From Branchiostoma lanceolatum (lineage: Eukaryota; Chordata; Leptocardii; Amphioxiformes; Branchiostomatidae): 64,000 nucleotides of DNA. The position numbers and the translations under genes are program-made. The stretch covers positions 10,104,596-10,168,595 of the forward strand of contig NC_089740.1 in NCBI RefSeq assembly GCF_035083965.1. The letters are read 5' to 3'. Shown piece after piece: positions 10,230 through 23,193 of this stretch. Numbering within the stretch: the stretch's first letter is position 1; each line of letters opens with the position of its first letter. The notes under the pieces were generated by a model. The model did no database searches, was not told the DNA's origin, and was given only the letters and a program-made list of their open reading frames with translations.

Positions 10230-13200
10230 CTTGCCTCACCCTTGACCGGTCACCGGACATTACGGACCTTTGTGGTAGCAATTAATCAAGACGTGGTCTC
10301 ATTATTTGACATCTTTACTGCAGCTTGGAATCTCTGCGTTGCCGTTGGAATGCCAATGAAAGTAACTCAGTAAAGATAGCTATAGACCTTTTGAAAATGT
10401 TTGCTTTTGGAAGACAAATGTTTTGTAACTGTTTGCTTGGTATCTGGATGGCAATGAGACAATGGACATCAAAGTGTGTACGAATCCGGTCAAAATCGTT
10501 GATGAGCTTTGCTGACGTCACAACCTGTTGAACTCTTACAGAACTCAATAAAGGAATTGGTCCTTGCTTGACAGTTTTACGGCCAGTGCTAAGCTTGAGG
10601 GGCAATGCATTGTTTTGAAAGATAAATCTCTTGATGATGCCAAACTGTCTAAAGCAAATGTTTCATGCTACCACCGGGAAGGAGGTTCACCTCCCACGGG
10701 GGTACTGTTTTTGGTTGTGTGTGTTTTGGTGTGTGTGTGTTCACACCTAGAACACAAGATCTTTTTGATAGATTTATATGAATTCTAGGCGGGTAGTTAT
10801 TGAGGTCCCTACGCCCCCCCCCCCACCCCTCAACAGCATTTTATAGTATTGCAGCACTACAGCTAGGCCGACACTCCCTTTTTGGAAGTCGTGAGGCCAT
10901 GAGGTAATGTCTATCGACAGCTGGGTTGTTCATGAAAGCTACAAGAAATGAAAATTTAGTCCGAGAGATCGCTCATTGACAAAGTAGATCTCATCCGAGA
11001 ATTTCTTGTCGATAAAATTCTAAGGGAAACAACTTTCTTTTTTTGATTTTGAAATATTAGAGAAATGAATACGATAGTAAAGTACTTAGTCTCAGTCATA
11101 TGACCGGTCACCCAAACTCACAGTCATTAATTGACGGTCGCACAAAATTGCAGTCGAAGCAGAGCGTTGTTCCGTTACTTGACAGCTTTACGATTGGTCT
11201 GGATATTGCTAAGTCACCGTTGCAGAGTCATGAAATTGTTAAGATATTAGAAAAGTCACTAAGCTGCCAAGTAACGTGAAAACGCCAGGATTAAGTTCTA
11301 TCCATTGCCATTGTTCGTGAGGTTTGGTGACCGGTCATGATAATTCGCAAAACTCAGTTATCCTTTTTTTTTTAATATATGAGGTCCAGATATACACTGT
11401 GTTGACCTCCGATTTGTAAATCTAATACATAGAATATCTCCCAAATATGAAAATTTTGAAGTTTCTGTAGAATGAAAAAGACGAATAAAAAACCTTTCTT
11501 ATTCTTGACCTGTCACCAAAACTCATGACTGATGACCTTTGATTGTAGAATTCAATCGAGTCGTTTTCACGTTACTTGACAACTTGGCAAAGTGATACAA
11601 ATGTATATACATACATATCCATGACCCCGTTGTAGTGGTAACGAATTTATCGTTTGAAGATTGATTTGATCATGGTACCTGATTATCTATGGTAGAGCTT
11701 TCTGAGATATATTAGAGCAGAGACATTCTATAGTTCAAGATCTCTTATAAGCATAGTGCATCGAAATAGAACATTTTGCAAAAATGGAGAGAAACAAGAT
11801 CCAGAATGACTCAGTCTTCTCAATCTCGACCGGCTACTCCAGAACTTACGACCGGACCTCACGGACAGTCTCCTTTGTTTGTAGGATTTTAGGCGTTTAT
11901 ACTTAAATTGGCAACTTTATATCTTTTTCTATAATAGGTGTCTCTGCTGTAGGGGCAATGCAAATGTCACGGGACAACGAATTAGCTCATGATGTTTGGT
12001 TGTCTTTTTTTACCGTTATCAAGATTAAAGCTAGCACTAGCACTGTGTCTTAAATTGCAAACGTTGCAAAGGTCATGGTTATGTGCAAAAATTAACCCTG
12101 TGACTAAGAGTAGACATATTCCTGAACAGTTGGTCTGCCCGGTCACCCGAACGTACGGTCATTGCCGCGCAGAGTTGAATCAAAGCGTTGTCCCTCTACT
12201 TGGCAGTTTCACAACGGCTCGCATATCTGCGTTGCTATTGGAAGGGTTTTGAAATTGTCTTGGGGAGATGGATATGTTTCTAATGCTTGACTGCCTGCCT
12301 ATGTGCCCAGCCCAGGTGGTACTGTTCTCTTGCTGACCTCAACCGCGACTTTATGGCAGAACCTTCGCCACAGCCTCGATGTCTAGATCGAACAGTGCAA
12401 TGCCGCATATTCGAGCGAGATAACTGAACTCATAGATTTGGGTTGAGATTGCAGACGTTATTCTCGATACACGATACAAGAACACTGTTTCCAGATTCTT
12501 TCAGGTTATGATTTGTATTCTAGGTATTTTAGAAGTTCTTAACGTATTTTAGTCAGTAATAACAACGCCGAATGATTTTAACTGTCCAGTAATGTAACAT
12601 ACATGTACTAGTAGTGTGAATGCCATACCAATTCAGGGCCCAATTCTCAGGGCCCTAGCTAATCTGTGCAACTGTAGGCACTGAATAAAATTATTGTTTT
12701 TATCATAGATCTTAACCAGTAAAAAATGCATACCCGGCCATAGCCCGCAGCCTTCTACAGACCATATCAAGGTGTTAGTCTTGAGCAGTTATCTGCGGCT
12801 GAGAGTTGGTCGGATGAGGTTGCCTGTTAGTCTTTAAAGTCGTCTGCACCACTATAAAGTTTGAATAATGGGAGTCGGGAAAGTCAAATTGTGCTTGCAT
12901 TTGTTATGGGATCAGAGCAGTGAACTGGATAGGATGGATTCCAGGCTACTCCCACCCAGCGCCGACCTTGGTTGAGGAGTGGCCGGGAGCAAAGTCGTGG
13001 AAAGGCCCTGAATGTGTGACAGTGGCATAAGCTGATTCCGCTATCTCTCAGGTGGTCTTCTGTAATGCCTGAATATTCAGAGTAAATTTTTCTTGTCTGT
13101 TGTCTTCATAAAATGTGAAAGTTGGAAGAGAGAAATTTTACGGTTATAGATTAGCACAATATATCTGAATACCATACCTCGAAAAGGTGGAAATATAGTT

Positions 13201-14560
13201 TCGATAAGATTATATTTTTGGCAGAAAAATGTATTGAAAAATGTATTCTCAATGTTGACCGGCCACCCGAACTCACGGCCATTGACGTTCGTACATAACT
13301 TTACCAAATCGATGTTCCGTTACTTGGCAGCTCGGAGAGACTAGCTCTCAGCACAAGTGACTCCATTTTAGGGCAATAAAATTGTCGTGGATGGGGGCGT
13401 GTCTCTTAATGATGTTTGTTTTATTGAAGATAAATGTTAAGTTTATAGAGGGTGGAAAGACTTTGGACTTCCAAGAAAGTAGGAACAAAGGGAAATTCAG
13501 TCGATCCGTGAAAGGTCAAATTGACCTGCTTTGTTCTGATCCCGATAAGAACTAATTTCAGTGTGTTATCAAAATGTCATGAGGAAAAGAATAGCAGTTT
13601 GATTGCTGCTGTGCTGCCTTTGCATGGAGGGGTTTTGAAATTGTCTAGAGGTGACAGATATGTTTATAATGCTTTCCCGCCGGACTACCAGCCTATGTGC
13701 CAGAATTACATGGTACTTGCTCCTTGATGACTTTACAGTTGCAGGCAGTAAGGTCCTTAGCAACAGCTTCGATGTCTAGATCTTCCCCACAGCCCCGGTC
13801 ACACATAGCCAACTATGGCCTCCCCACCTTCTCCAGACCATGGATAGGAGTGGGTAAGGTCCTCTGTGTTGGGAGTTTGATGGCGAGGTTGCCTGCTAGA
13901 CTTTTAAAGTCGTCTGCGCCAGCTGGATATGAATTAGGAAAAATCAAAGTCGTGAAAGTCATAATGTTCAGCTTGGATAAGATCAGAGGAATGAACTGGA
14001 GCTAGATCAGGATGGGTTCCAACAAAGCGCCGACCTTGGTTGGGGAGTGGCTGGTAGTAAAGTCAAGGGAAGGTCCCGAATGTGTGACTTACATGTACCC
14101 GCTATCTCTCAGATGCTCTTTGACGATATTTGACTGTCTAAAGAAAATGTTACTTGTCGATTTACCTTATAAATGTTATACGTTGAAGTTGGGGGGAAAC
14201 ACCAATATAGATAGCGAATTAGAACAATAAATTTGAATACCATACATCGAAAAGGCGGGAAGTAAGATTTGATAATTATAAGATTTCATTGAAAAAAAAA
14301 GTATGAAAGAGAGAATTCTCAATGTTGGCCGTTCACCCGACCTCATGGTCATTGACATTGGCACACAACTTTAACAAAGCGATGTTCCGTTACGAGGCAC
14401 CTTTCAGGGACTCTGAACACGCGTGACTCCATTCTTAGGGCAATGAAAATGTCGTTTAGGGGGGCGTGTCTCTTTATAGTGTTTGTTTTTCGAAGATAAA
14501 TGTTAATTTTAGGAAGGTTGGGAAGGCTTTGGACTTCAAAGAAAGTAGAATCAGAGGGGA
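10230..14560. repeat. Field of diverged ~0.4-1.1 kb repeats built on a GACCGGTCACCCGAACTCAC motif
   Basis: A composite motif recurs near 10240, 11100, 11505, 11825, 12140, 13257 and 14322: a GACCGGTCACC-like head, ACTCACGGTCATTGAC, then about 50 bp later GTTCCGTTACTTGGCAG. The two last copies are about 1065 bp apart. They share flanks, including GGGCGTGTCTCTT plus GAAGATAAATGTTAA at 13397-13440 and 14462-14510, and a block near 12830-12940 repeated near 13880-14000. No open frame is conserved between copies, so this looks like old tandem duplication of non-coding DNA. Confidence 0.65.
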
Positions 14561-14781
14561 ATGCAGTGCAGATAAGCTTTGTAAACAAATCAACACTATC
14601 GACCCCCTTTGGTCACTAGGAGACCATGGATGTGCACTCCGCTAGGCGTCGCTGCGCCGCGGGGTACAGGTCTTGGCAAAACTAAAGATGAAAAGAGAAA
14701 AGGTTATGCAGATTGGCATTGATCGCGTCGCAGGACACACCGGAGTTGGAAAGAACAATACCGTGTGGGCAGGCCGTGAAA

Positions 14782-14990
14782 TGCTACGGTCACATTTCCA
14801 AGCCGGGGCCCGGCCGGGCTGTTTGAGAAAACAAAGAATAAAAGACGCATATCAAGGATATGCATAACGTATGGTAAGGAATAATGTTCAAAAAGTTTTG
14901 TGTGCACATGTTTTGTTGTCTTTTATATCATAGTTTTCGTTCTCAAAAGCTGCCCGGCCTGACCCCGGGTTGGAAATGTGACCCTAGCAT
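14782..14990. mobile_element. Second copy of the TGCTACGGTCACATTTCC MITE
   Basis: It starts TGCTACGGTCACATTTCC and ends GGAAATGTGACCCTAGCA, one mismatch from a perfect inverted repeat. It shares the GCCCGGCC-rich subterminal block and the TTGTTGTCTTTTATATCAT interior with the copy at 7101-7296 in inverted orientation. Confidence 0.8.
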
Positions 14991-15514
14991 AAGCAAGCGT
15001 TCATTTTCCATCCGTGAATAGTTCCATCAGGTTGATAAATCAATTGATCATATTCAGGACAAAACCCTATTACATTCTTCTGCAGACGTTTCAACGGCCT
15101 GTGAAGACGATAAACAGGTCGTTGAAATGTTCAATTCAAATAATTAATTTCGATGCAGATGTTCATCAAATTAGGCTACTTGGAAAAGACATGAAGGTCA
15201 AACTAACTGCAATTTCTTTTAAAAAAAATCAATACTGAAAATATCCAATAAGGAACGGACCAAGAAAGACCCTGCCGTTTAGTGGGATGCAGATGAGGAT
15301 TCCTTAAAACGTTGGGCAGACAATAACCTGACTAAATCGCGCTCCTAGCGATCCTTCTGACTTACCCGCGAGAGATTGTGTCACTCATGCTAGGAAGACA
15401 AGGTAAACAGAGATAACCTTTGTGCTGTTATTTAACGTCCAACTATACAAACATACTGCCCCCACAGTTTGAGCTCAGTCGTCCTCCATACTTTTGATCT
15501 GGTCAATCGCCGTG

Positions 15515-17643
15515 ATGGTAAGTGCTCATCATCTGAACCTTAAATTTGCTTTTCCCGTGAAAGATAGCTATAGTACAAGATGACCTCACAATATGCCTTG
15601 AAAGAGTGAAATGTGTCTCGCTAAATACACCATATTTCCACCACTGGCCAGTGAGTAGAGCCGTAGATAAGATTACTGCTATGTGACCACTCCCCAATGC
15701 GTTCAGTAAACAACAGTGCCGTCAGTCCACTAAAATTGTGACAAATGGCCTTCTCATAAAGTATAGTATGGACATAGTCATGTCTTGGGCCGTTGACATA
15801 TCTATGGGTCTCTGACAGTCATTTCAACCGCTATTACAGAGCCGTGTAAGTAGGTCAATAACTCCCAACAGGTCAAAGGTCGACTCCACGAACCTCTTGC
15901 AAGCTATTGTTCGTTTCATTACTAATTTATAACTCATACAGATAACCACATATGTATAATGAGTGAGAAACGTCAATAATGTGTTGTCAATTAGGGGAAT
16001 TCCATACTTCTCAAATACGTAATTTCGAGTTCTAAAGTCAGTAGGCATAGTTCGTGAGAAAATAATTGTTGACGAGCGTATGGCGGCGTGGAACTTCAGT
16101 TCTAAAGCTGTCTTGTTGCCGTTTTAGGATAAAGAGCTGCTATCCCGGATGACCATGAGAGATGCGACTCATGACGACTTCCAGGCCGTTATGAACATGG
16201 CGTGTCCGGACACCTTCCGGGACGGCTTCGACTACCTGCCGGCCAAGTTTCACGACTTTGTGGACGATCCCGACACGGTGTTTCTCCTAGTGGAGGTCGA
16301 TGGAGAAGTGGTAAGGAGTGCACAGGAAGGACTTTGTGAAGGCGAGAGATAAAAAGGATTTCTTCGGAAGGTTAAAACGAAATAACTCAAGGTTGACAGG
16401 AAGAAAAAAAGAAAAAGCGCTAGTTTTCTCGAAAATATCGTCAAATGACAAATGTAACAGTTTGGACGTTAGATTGATATGTCTTAGTTACTAAAATCCA
16501 TGTTATTCGGGCCTTGGAAAGTTAACGAACACGGTGATAATTATCATATTAACGCATGAATCACTAAAGCTTTGATATTTTCCCCTCTTAGATCTTCCTC
16601 CGCGTGACTTTTATGCAGGATGGTGGAGAAACCGTGATGAGTAAAACCTTTCGCGCGGCTAAAAAAGTGCAAGGCAGAGGGGTCTCAAAAACATGCACGT
16701 GGGCCACGCTACTTCGCACTGAGGCCAACATTACTGAAATGCGGTCAGGGCGGCTACCCAAACTACTGCATGGCCTGAAAGACACAGAGCGACGCGAAGT
16801 CGACAATCTCAACAAAGACATGGGACTTCCCTTCAGGGATAAATCTGTGATTGTAAGTATGGTGTGGCTAGTTAACATTAACCCGCCCTGCTATGTCTAA
16901 AGCCCCGGACACATACATACTAGAAATACCAAGGAGGTTCTATTCAATATTTATCAGAGCCTCCTTCAAATCTTGACTAGAACCTCCTTGGGAATACGAA
17001 CGGCGCCCTTGATCTGAAGTCACGTTACAGCATTGACGTACGCCTTTTTTTTACATTGTCTCCGTAGAATATCATGTACTTTTGCTCAGACGCAGCCGCC
17101 GTGAAGGACCAACTGACTGACGCCCAGATCTCCCTCCCCACCCCAGTGCCCTACCAGCCGGCCGACATCCACCGCCTGCTGCCGCCCGCCTTCTCGGCTG
17201 CCGTCCTGTCTGAAGGCCTCGTCTTTGTTGACTGGGATCCGCACTATCTTTCTGAATCCAACATGAAGAAGTTTGTAGAAGCGGGCTGCTACATCCTTGT
17301 CGACCCGACCGAACCGGTCGCCAACAGTCTTAGCTTTGGCGGGAGTTACATGACTCCCCGAGGCAGGGTGTATCACATAGACATACACTGTAAGGACGAG
17401 GCTTTGTGTAAGGCTCATATCATAAACCACGTGAAGAACGCCTATAGCCAGTATACAGGCATGATAACCTTCTGCGTTATGGTGATTGAAAAGGGGCTAA
17501 AGGATGTAGTGATGAAGTTTTGCGTCAAGGATCTGCCTTTCAAACACCTTCCACATGACCATACATATGTTCATCACGACATTGATCTGAAAGGTTGGCA
17601 GAATGCAAAGAATGCCAGACCTGTTCCTAAGTCCAAATACTGA
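15515..17643 (+). CDS. GNAT acetyltransferase, histidine N-acetyltransferase (NAT16)-like
   Basis: Exons are 15515-15517 (only the ATG, donor GTAAGT), 16128-16310, 16592-16852 and 17068-17643. All joins are phase 0, giving 340 aa. The first join yields MDKELLSRMTMRDATHDDF; without exon 1 translation would start at 16149. The N-terminal half resembles NAT16-type enzymes: an IRDA-like strand (MRDATHDDFQAVMN), a DYLPAKFHDFV motif, then FMQDGGETVM, AKKVQGRGV (the position of the acetyl-CoA loop) and WATLLRTE. The C-terminal ~190 residues also fit that family's extended architecture. NAT16-like enzymes acetylate free histidine and related molecules with acetyl-CoA; the substrate here is inferred by family only. 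Exon 1 continues upstream as 5' UTR to an unknown start. Confidence 0.78.
16929..16993. repeat. Short inverted repeat in a NAT16-like intron
   Basis: CCAAGGAGGTTCTA and TAGAACCTCCTTGG flank about 35 bp and can fold into a hairpin. It may be the remnant of a very small foldback element; no coding sequence is involved. Confidence 0.6.
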
Positions 17644-17649
17644 GGGCAA

Positions 17650-18550
17650 TATTCAAATGTAGTCAACAGAATGCTTTCAATTAGGTTGGATTATCTGTTG
17701 TAAACGTATGGCAACTGTAACGTTTATCCAGATAACCTTTAAAATTACTACCTCGCAAAACGAATGCTCCTTTCAATGAGGATATCTTATGAATGACGTC
17801 AGTGCGCTCATCAATTTTGTAAAGAAGATTTTTCCCTCCGTAGATTGGTCAACATGACGAGAAAGTACCAAAATGGGAAAATATGTCGTGTCGTAGTCTC
17901 AAAGGCTTGATTGTACTTGTAGAAGTGACACTATTGAATTAGCCGTGACTGTAGTTGTAGAAGTGAAACTAGTTCGATAGTTGTAAAATTGGCACCAATG
18001 TAGTAGCAATGAATGTAGTTGCCAACGCGGTTAGTGATACCAGTCTACCACACTCGTGTCACCTTGTGCACTTTTTGAATACAGGAATATAATGACTTGT
18101 TAGTTGTGATACCGTGTTTTCTTTGTTGCATTAGCCTGATTTTGAGTCTGCAGAGGATGCCATCCATAAAATTTACCAGCAATGATTTTCTCCATGGAGG
18201 CGACGAAATTTAACGTAGGGAGAAAGCGACCAAAGAGAAACACAAGAAACATTTAAAACAGACAACGTTATGAATAAACCATAAATCTAAGTGAAGCAGT
18301 CATCCTCAATTGAGGCTGGAAAAACACAGTGATGTAGCTAGTATTGCAATGCGGCTTTGCTACGGTTAACGTTTCCAGCAAAACAAGGGATACTGGCTGA
18401 TGAAAAAGAATGAAAAGGCTATTATAGAAGACAAAACAACAACTTCTTAGTTCACTGTCTAGTGTGATGTGTTTGTTTGATAAATGTACACATGCCCCCC
18501 TCCCGTCTCAGATGGATCATGCTATATTTAAGGTTACCAAATATGGAGCA
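17650..18550. other. 3' flank of the NAT16-like gene: no gene recognised
   Basis: Probable 3' UTR and intergenic DNA. A possible polyadenylation signal (GAATAAACC) lies near 18270. The segment at 18350-18440 holds TTTGCTACGGTTAACGTTTCC, resembling one end of the MITE family at 7101-7296, but no partner end was found. Confidence 0.4.
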
Positions 18551-18615
18551 GAGAGCCGCGGGGGTCACAGAGGTCAAATCTGTTTATATCTCTCTACAAA
18601 CGGACATAAGGAGGG
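18530..18615 (+). promoter_or_regulatory. Candidate promoter and 5' UTR exon of the kelch gene
   Basis: A TATATTTAAGG element near 18531 is followed about 80 bp later by a consensus donor (GGAGG|GGTAAGT, last exonic base 18615). The coding exon's acceptor at 19227-19229 lies seven bases before the ATG, so an upstream non-coding exon is required; this is the best visible candidate. Confidence 0.4.
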
Positions 18616-19236
18616 GTAAGTCCTGTCTACGTACGTGTTTTGGTTTTGTTTAACACAGCGACACTCCATCGGTTCAGTCTATAACCGTTTACGATCCACA
18701 CATGCAGTACACACTGTATACCAGAACTCGGGCATCATACACACAATGAGTTATCATACAAAGCAAGTGTTTTATAGGACGTTGTAGTCAACCGATGTGT
18801 TGCTATCATTAGCCTTGTCAATGGCCATTGTTAACATGTCGCGTCGCATAGGATCAAAGACGCAGTGTGCGATTCTTGACATGTCTTGATTTTTGGTAAT
18901 TTCAACTGTTGCCCCGCTGCTTAACATGACAATTTAATATTTAAGAAGATAAGATTAGTTCGGCACCGTCTATCTATTTTAAATCTTCCCCCGAACACAC
19001 AAAAATTGGATAATGAGAGGGGGTGTCGGGTGGTGCTCCCAGGGAGGCGCTATGAACCTCATGTGTACTTCTATCCAAGTATAAATGTACTAAATCATCA
19101 GGGACTACTTCAGTCCAATGATTGGCATGATTGGGTGCTACCTTGTATAGGACATTCATTCACCCTCTCCCCATCTCTCTCTAGAATAACGAATCTTTGA
19201 AAACAAACATTCTTTTCCGTTGTTTTCAGGTGAAGC

Positions 19237-22200
19237 ATGAGTCGCTACCTCCCCGCCCTTCTCCCGGGCCACACCCCCAGGGTCCCCGCCCTCCCGCCGA
19301 ACGTCATAGTGGACGGCGGTCTCGTCTGCACATTCCTGCCCAACGGTAACATGGACTTCGAAGACGAAGGTCACGGTCAACTGATTCTGGAAGGTTTGCA
19401 TCGACTGAGGGAAGAACCTAAGGTGGCCGATGACGTCACCTGCATTGTAAAGTATGTATTCGAAGATCATTGGACGGCTGACGTCATTTCCGGTGAGTTC
19501 GACTCCTGCAACGACGCCAGGGATCAGAAGCTGGTACTGCAGGCGTTGGGTGATTTGAGACTTTGCGGTAGATACGCGAACATATCTTTGTGCTCGGCCG
19601 ACGATGGAGGAGTCGTGGAGGGTCATAGAGTGGTTCTCGCGGCTGCCTGTCCATATTTTGACGCCATGTTCCTCAGGGAGTTTCAGGAAGAAGGCAAACA
19701 AAGTATAGACATACAAGAAGTCCCCACGCAGACCCTCAAACTTGTGACTGAGTTTGTGTACAGCGGAAAAGCGGTTTTAACGGAAGAGCTCGTAGAAACA
19801 GCGTTACACGCGGCATGTCTGTTTCAAGTCAGGTCTCTGACAAAAGCGTGCTGCAAATTTCTCGAAAGGCAGTTGGACAATTCCAACTGCGTGGCTGTCC
19901 TAAGCCTGAGCGACATGTACGCATGCGCAGATCTAGAAGAGAAGGCAAGATCTTACATCCTTCAAAACTTCTTCTGGGCGAGCGAGAGTGAGGATTTTGT
20001 TTGCATTCCTTGCGAGATGCTGGTTTCCTTGATCACCGACAAACGCCTATCTCTCAACAGAGAGAGTATCTACGAAGCCGTTATAAGATGGGTAAGACAT
20101 GACACTCAAAACAGACAACAGTTTCTTCCGGATTTGTTAGAAAAAATCGGGCTACATTTGTTGAATGAAGGCTACATCATGACTAACTTAGACTCTGAGC
20201 CACTAATATTAAGATCGAACAGGACTCTAGCTCTCTTGGCACAAGTAAAGAAACGACTTTGGGATCAGGAGAAGACCGCTTGTATGGAAGACGTCATGAT
20301 TGTTCTTGGCGGTTCTGGCTACGAAGACGATCCCATGAAACTCCACGTCGTCATGACGATGGAGTGGTACAACCCAGTTTCGCGCAGGTGGGGAATTCTC
20401 GCGAGACTTCCGCCCAGCATGTACGACACGTGCTTGGTGGCGGACGCCATTGACAGTGACATCTACGTGGTTTCCGCCGCTGAAGAGCCGGTGAAATTCT
20501 GCAGAGCGTGGCGCTACAACGTCATAAACAACACCTGGACGACCCTACCACCAATGACGCAATACAGACAGGCGTATTTCAAAGTTGTTGCGCTGAACGG
20601 TCAGATTTACGTTCTTGGAAACGACAGGGTGTTGAGCCATGAGCAACCCTGTGAGAAGTACAACCCGAACTACAACGTCTGGACAACCGTGAACGCGCCA
20701 CCGAAGACGCTGAAGAAATTTAGTGTAGCAGTTTGTAACAACAGGTTTGTACGGTGTCGAATCAAAGTGCACTCACTCACTCACTCACTCACTCACTCAC
20801 TCACTCACTCACTCACTCACCCACTCACTCACTCACTCACCCACTCACTCCCTCACTCACTCACTCACTCACTCACTCACTCACTCACTCACTCGGTGGT
20901 TTATTCAGCGGCCATAGACCATGACGTCAGTGGCCATGCAGGCGCTATCTCACAGCATGATGTGTTACAAATTAAAGATCACATTGTGTTGAAATGTTAC
21001 TCAAGATATGGCTTGCATGTGACGTATTTTTCGGCATATCGCTCATCAGAAGTGTATGATTTGCACAATGAAGGAAAGTATATGGGAAATTTGTGATATT
21101 TGGTGACACTGCATATTTGTCAAAAAACCGTAACCAACGGTGATTGGCCCATGTTTCTCGATAGTATTAGGTGTTACGATGTTTATATTGAAGTACCCCC
21201 AATCTGCTTTTCTATAGGTTGTTCGTCGCGGAAGTGTAGGTGCTAGACTAGTACTCGTGATTTGTAGTTTGCGACGTAACGCTCATTTGTAAAAACCGAA
21301 TGCAATACTAGTACCCTATGCTACCTACAGGCTCCGGCCACGAGGCCTCGCCAAAAATAGCAAGGGATAAAACGGAAACGTTTGAATGGAAATCTAACTA
21401 CAGATGGTTTATACATCAGTGATTGCTATACACGCTAGTGATTGGCCCATGTTCCTTGCTAGTTTAAGGTACTACAATGTTTATGCACTACTGGTTACCG
21501 TGCCGCCCCCAAACTACTTTTCTCCAGGTTGTACGCCATAGGTTTTGCGGCTGCGTCTGACGAGGTGGAGATTCTGAGCCTGGACCCTAAGACGGACACG
21601 TGGCAGGAGGAGTACACCCCCTCCTTCAAACCCAGGAGGAAAAGTTTTCACACCATCTGTGTCAAACATCTCATCTACTTCATCGGCATGAGCGGCAGTA
21701 AGGTAACGGACCTGATAATCCTCCACATCTGCTTGGAGATAACGACCCCACCAGTCTGCAGTTGCTTAGCTTGAACTAGACTGACTAAATCGCGCTACTA
21801 GCGGCCGGCCCGACTGTAACCTCGGGGAGGGGGTCATAAACCTCTACCAGCGAGAGCTTGTGCAAACACAGGCACACAGGCTAAGCTTGAACATAGGACG
21901 GTGAAAAATGAATAAATATATAAAACAGATACTGAGCTATTCCTGTACAGGCAGAAAAAGGCTAGGGATTTAAAGTACTTCAGCAGCAGAAAACAGTGGA
22001 CTACTATTTAAAGTACATTGGAACGGAAATCTAAGTGCTGCACTAGTATTAGTTATTTGTCCTTTGCATGTATTACGTAGTGATCACTCTTATCTATGTA
22101 CCGATAACTTTTATGAACTGAATGCCATATTAACCACAGGCTCCGCTCCTGATGCGTTGCTAAAAATGCAAGGGATGAAACGAACATTTGAACGGAAATC

Positions 22201-23193
22201 TAAGCACTAGGTATTAGTCATCTGCAATGAACAGATCAGAAATCCTAAGATACAACAGGGTTCTTTTGATGCGTACTAAAGAAACCATCTGCTGAGATTT
22301 CACACCCTAACTACTTCACCAGCAGCGATCGAATTCTCTTTTGCATAAAATTTTTTCTTTCCGCTATTGTCTAGCCTCCTTACAAGGCCCTACGAGTCTG
22401 GCGTTTTAGTGGCTTACAATTTTTTTCTGACGGAATATCATTTTATCATTGTACTTGGTCCATGAGAAACCAAGCACAATCATAACTGATATGCCATCAA
22501 AAAGAAAAAAAAACATTATACCCCCACACCCCCATCCGCCTGACTCACAGGCCTGCTAACGAAACCATCTATTCCCCACGTGCAGGTTGACGCGTACGAC
22601 CCAGAGAAGCACGAGTGGGTGAAGGTGGCGCCGTTGAACGGAGACCACTGGATGGGCGCCATGACGGTCTTAAACGGGAAAATCTTCATCTGCGGCGGCC
22701 GGTCTCGTCAGAGATATCTCACAGAGGTAAAAGTCTAAATGTTCAATAGTTTTTATGTCAACACCAAGGAGTACCAAAACCAGCAGTTCTGCTGCAGTGT
22801 CATACTTCTATGGTAGGGCCTAGAAGCCAAATTATCGAACTTGCCCTTCAATTTGCTGACATCTACCAACATACCAAGTATCATAAAAACTATTTTGGAG
22901 TTATGCTGTACACCTTCAAATCGCACAGAAACACAACCTCTATCCGTGAAGGTAACAAATTTTCTGTCTAGCGTTTCGTAGTGTCAGTGCACCGAGAACA
23001 ACTTTGATTTTCCTTGGCTTTCTTTCGCTTTTCCCCTCAGAATGTGGAGTGTTACTACCCCGAGTCGGACAGATGGCGGGTGGCAGCAGAGATGCCGATA
23101 TTGAGGCGTGGCCATAAATGTTTGACAGTCGCCAAGCCTGTGGGGAAGGAAGACAAGTGCAGCATGCCGTCTGTAATATGCAGCATTTGCTAG
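19237..23193 (+). CDS. BTB-BACK-kelch protein (Kelch-like family)
   Basis: Coding exons 19237-20744, 21528-21702, 22586-22726 and 23041-23193; phases match throughout, giving 658 aa. The exon with the ATG starts at 19230 after a TTTTCAG acceptor. An unusual ~105-residue N-terminal segment precedes the BTB domain (about 110-225; EGHRVVLAAACPYFDAMF). The BACK domain follows (about 230-335), then kelch repeats (about 350-650) with EKYNPNYNVWTTV, VDAYDPEKHEWVKVA and VECYYPESDRWRVAAEMP blade motifs. Proteins of this class usually act as substrate adaptors of Cullin-3 ubiquitin ligases, with BTB binding CUL3 and kelch binding substrate. The substrate cannot be read from sequence. If the first intron is retained, the frame continues through a TCAC repeat, which is not expected to be functional. 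Confidence 0.87.
20767..20894. repeat. (TCAC)n microsatellite in the first kelch-coding intron
   Basis: About 128 bp of near-perfect TCAC units with a few CCAC/TCCC variants, starting about 22 bp after the exon's splice donor. It reads as LTHS repeats in the frame of the upstream exon, but splicing to 21528 restores a proper kelch blade. Confidence 0.95.

Noticed and set aside
10325-10788. Open frames on both strands near 10.3-10.8 kb as genes
   Set aside because: They lie in the diverged repeat field, show no domain, and are not conserved between repeat copies.
20745-21096. Kelch reading frame continuing through LTHS repeats to a stop at 21096
   Set aside because: The stretch is a TCAC microsatellite after a usable donor at 20744, and splicing to 21528 restores a kelch blade in phase. 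The continuation is intronic.
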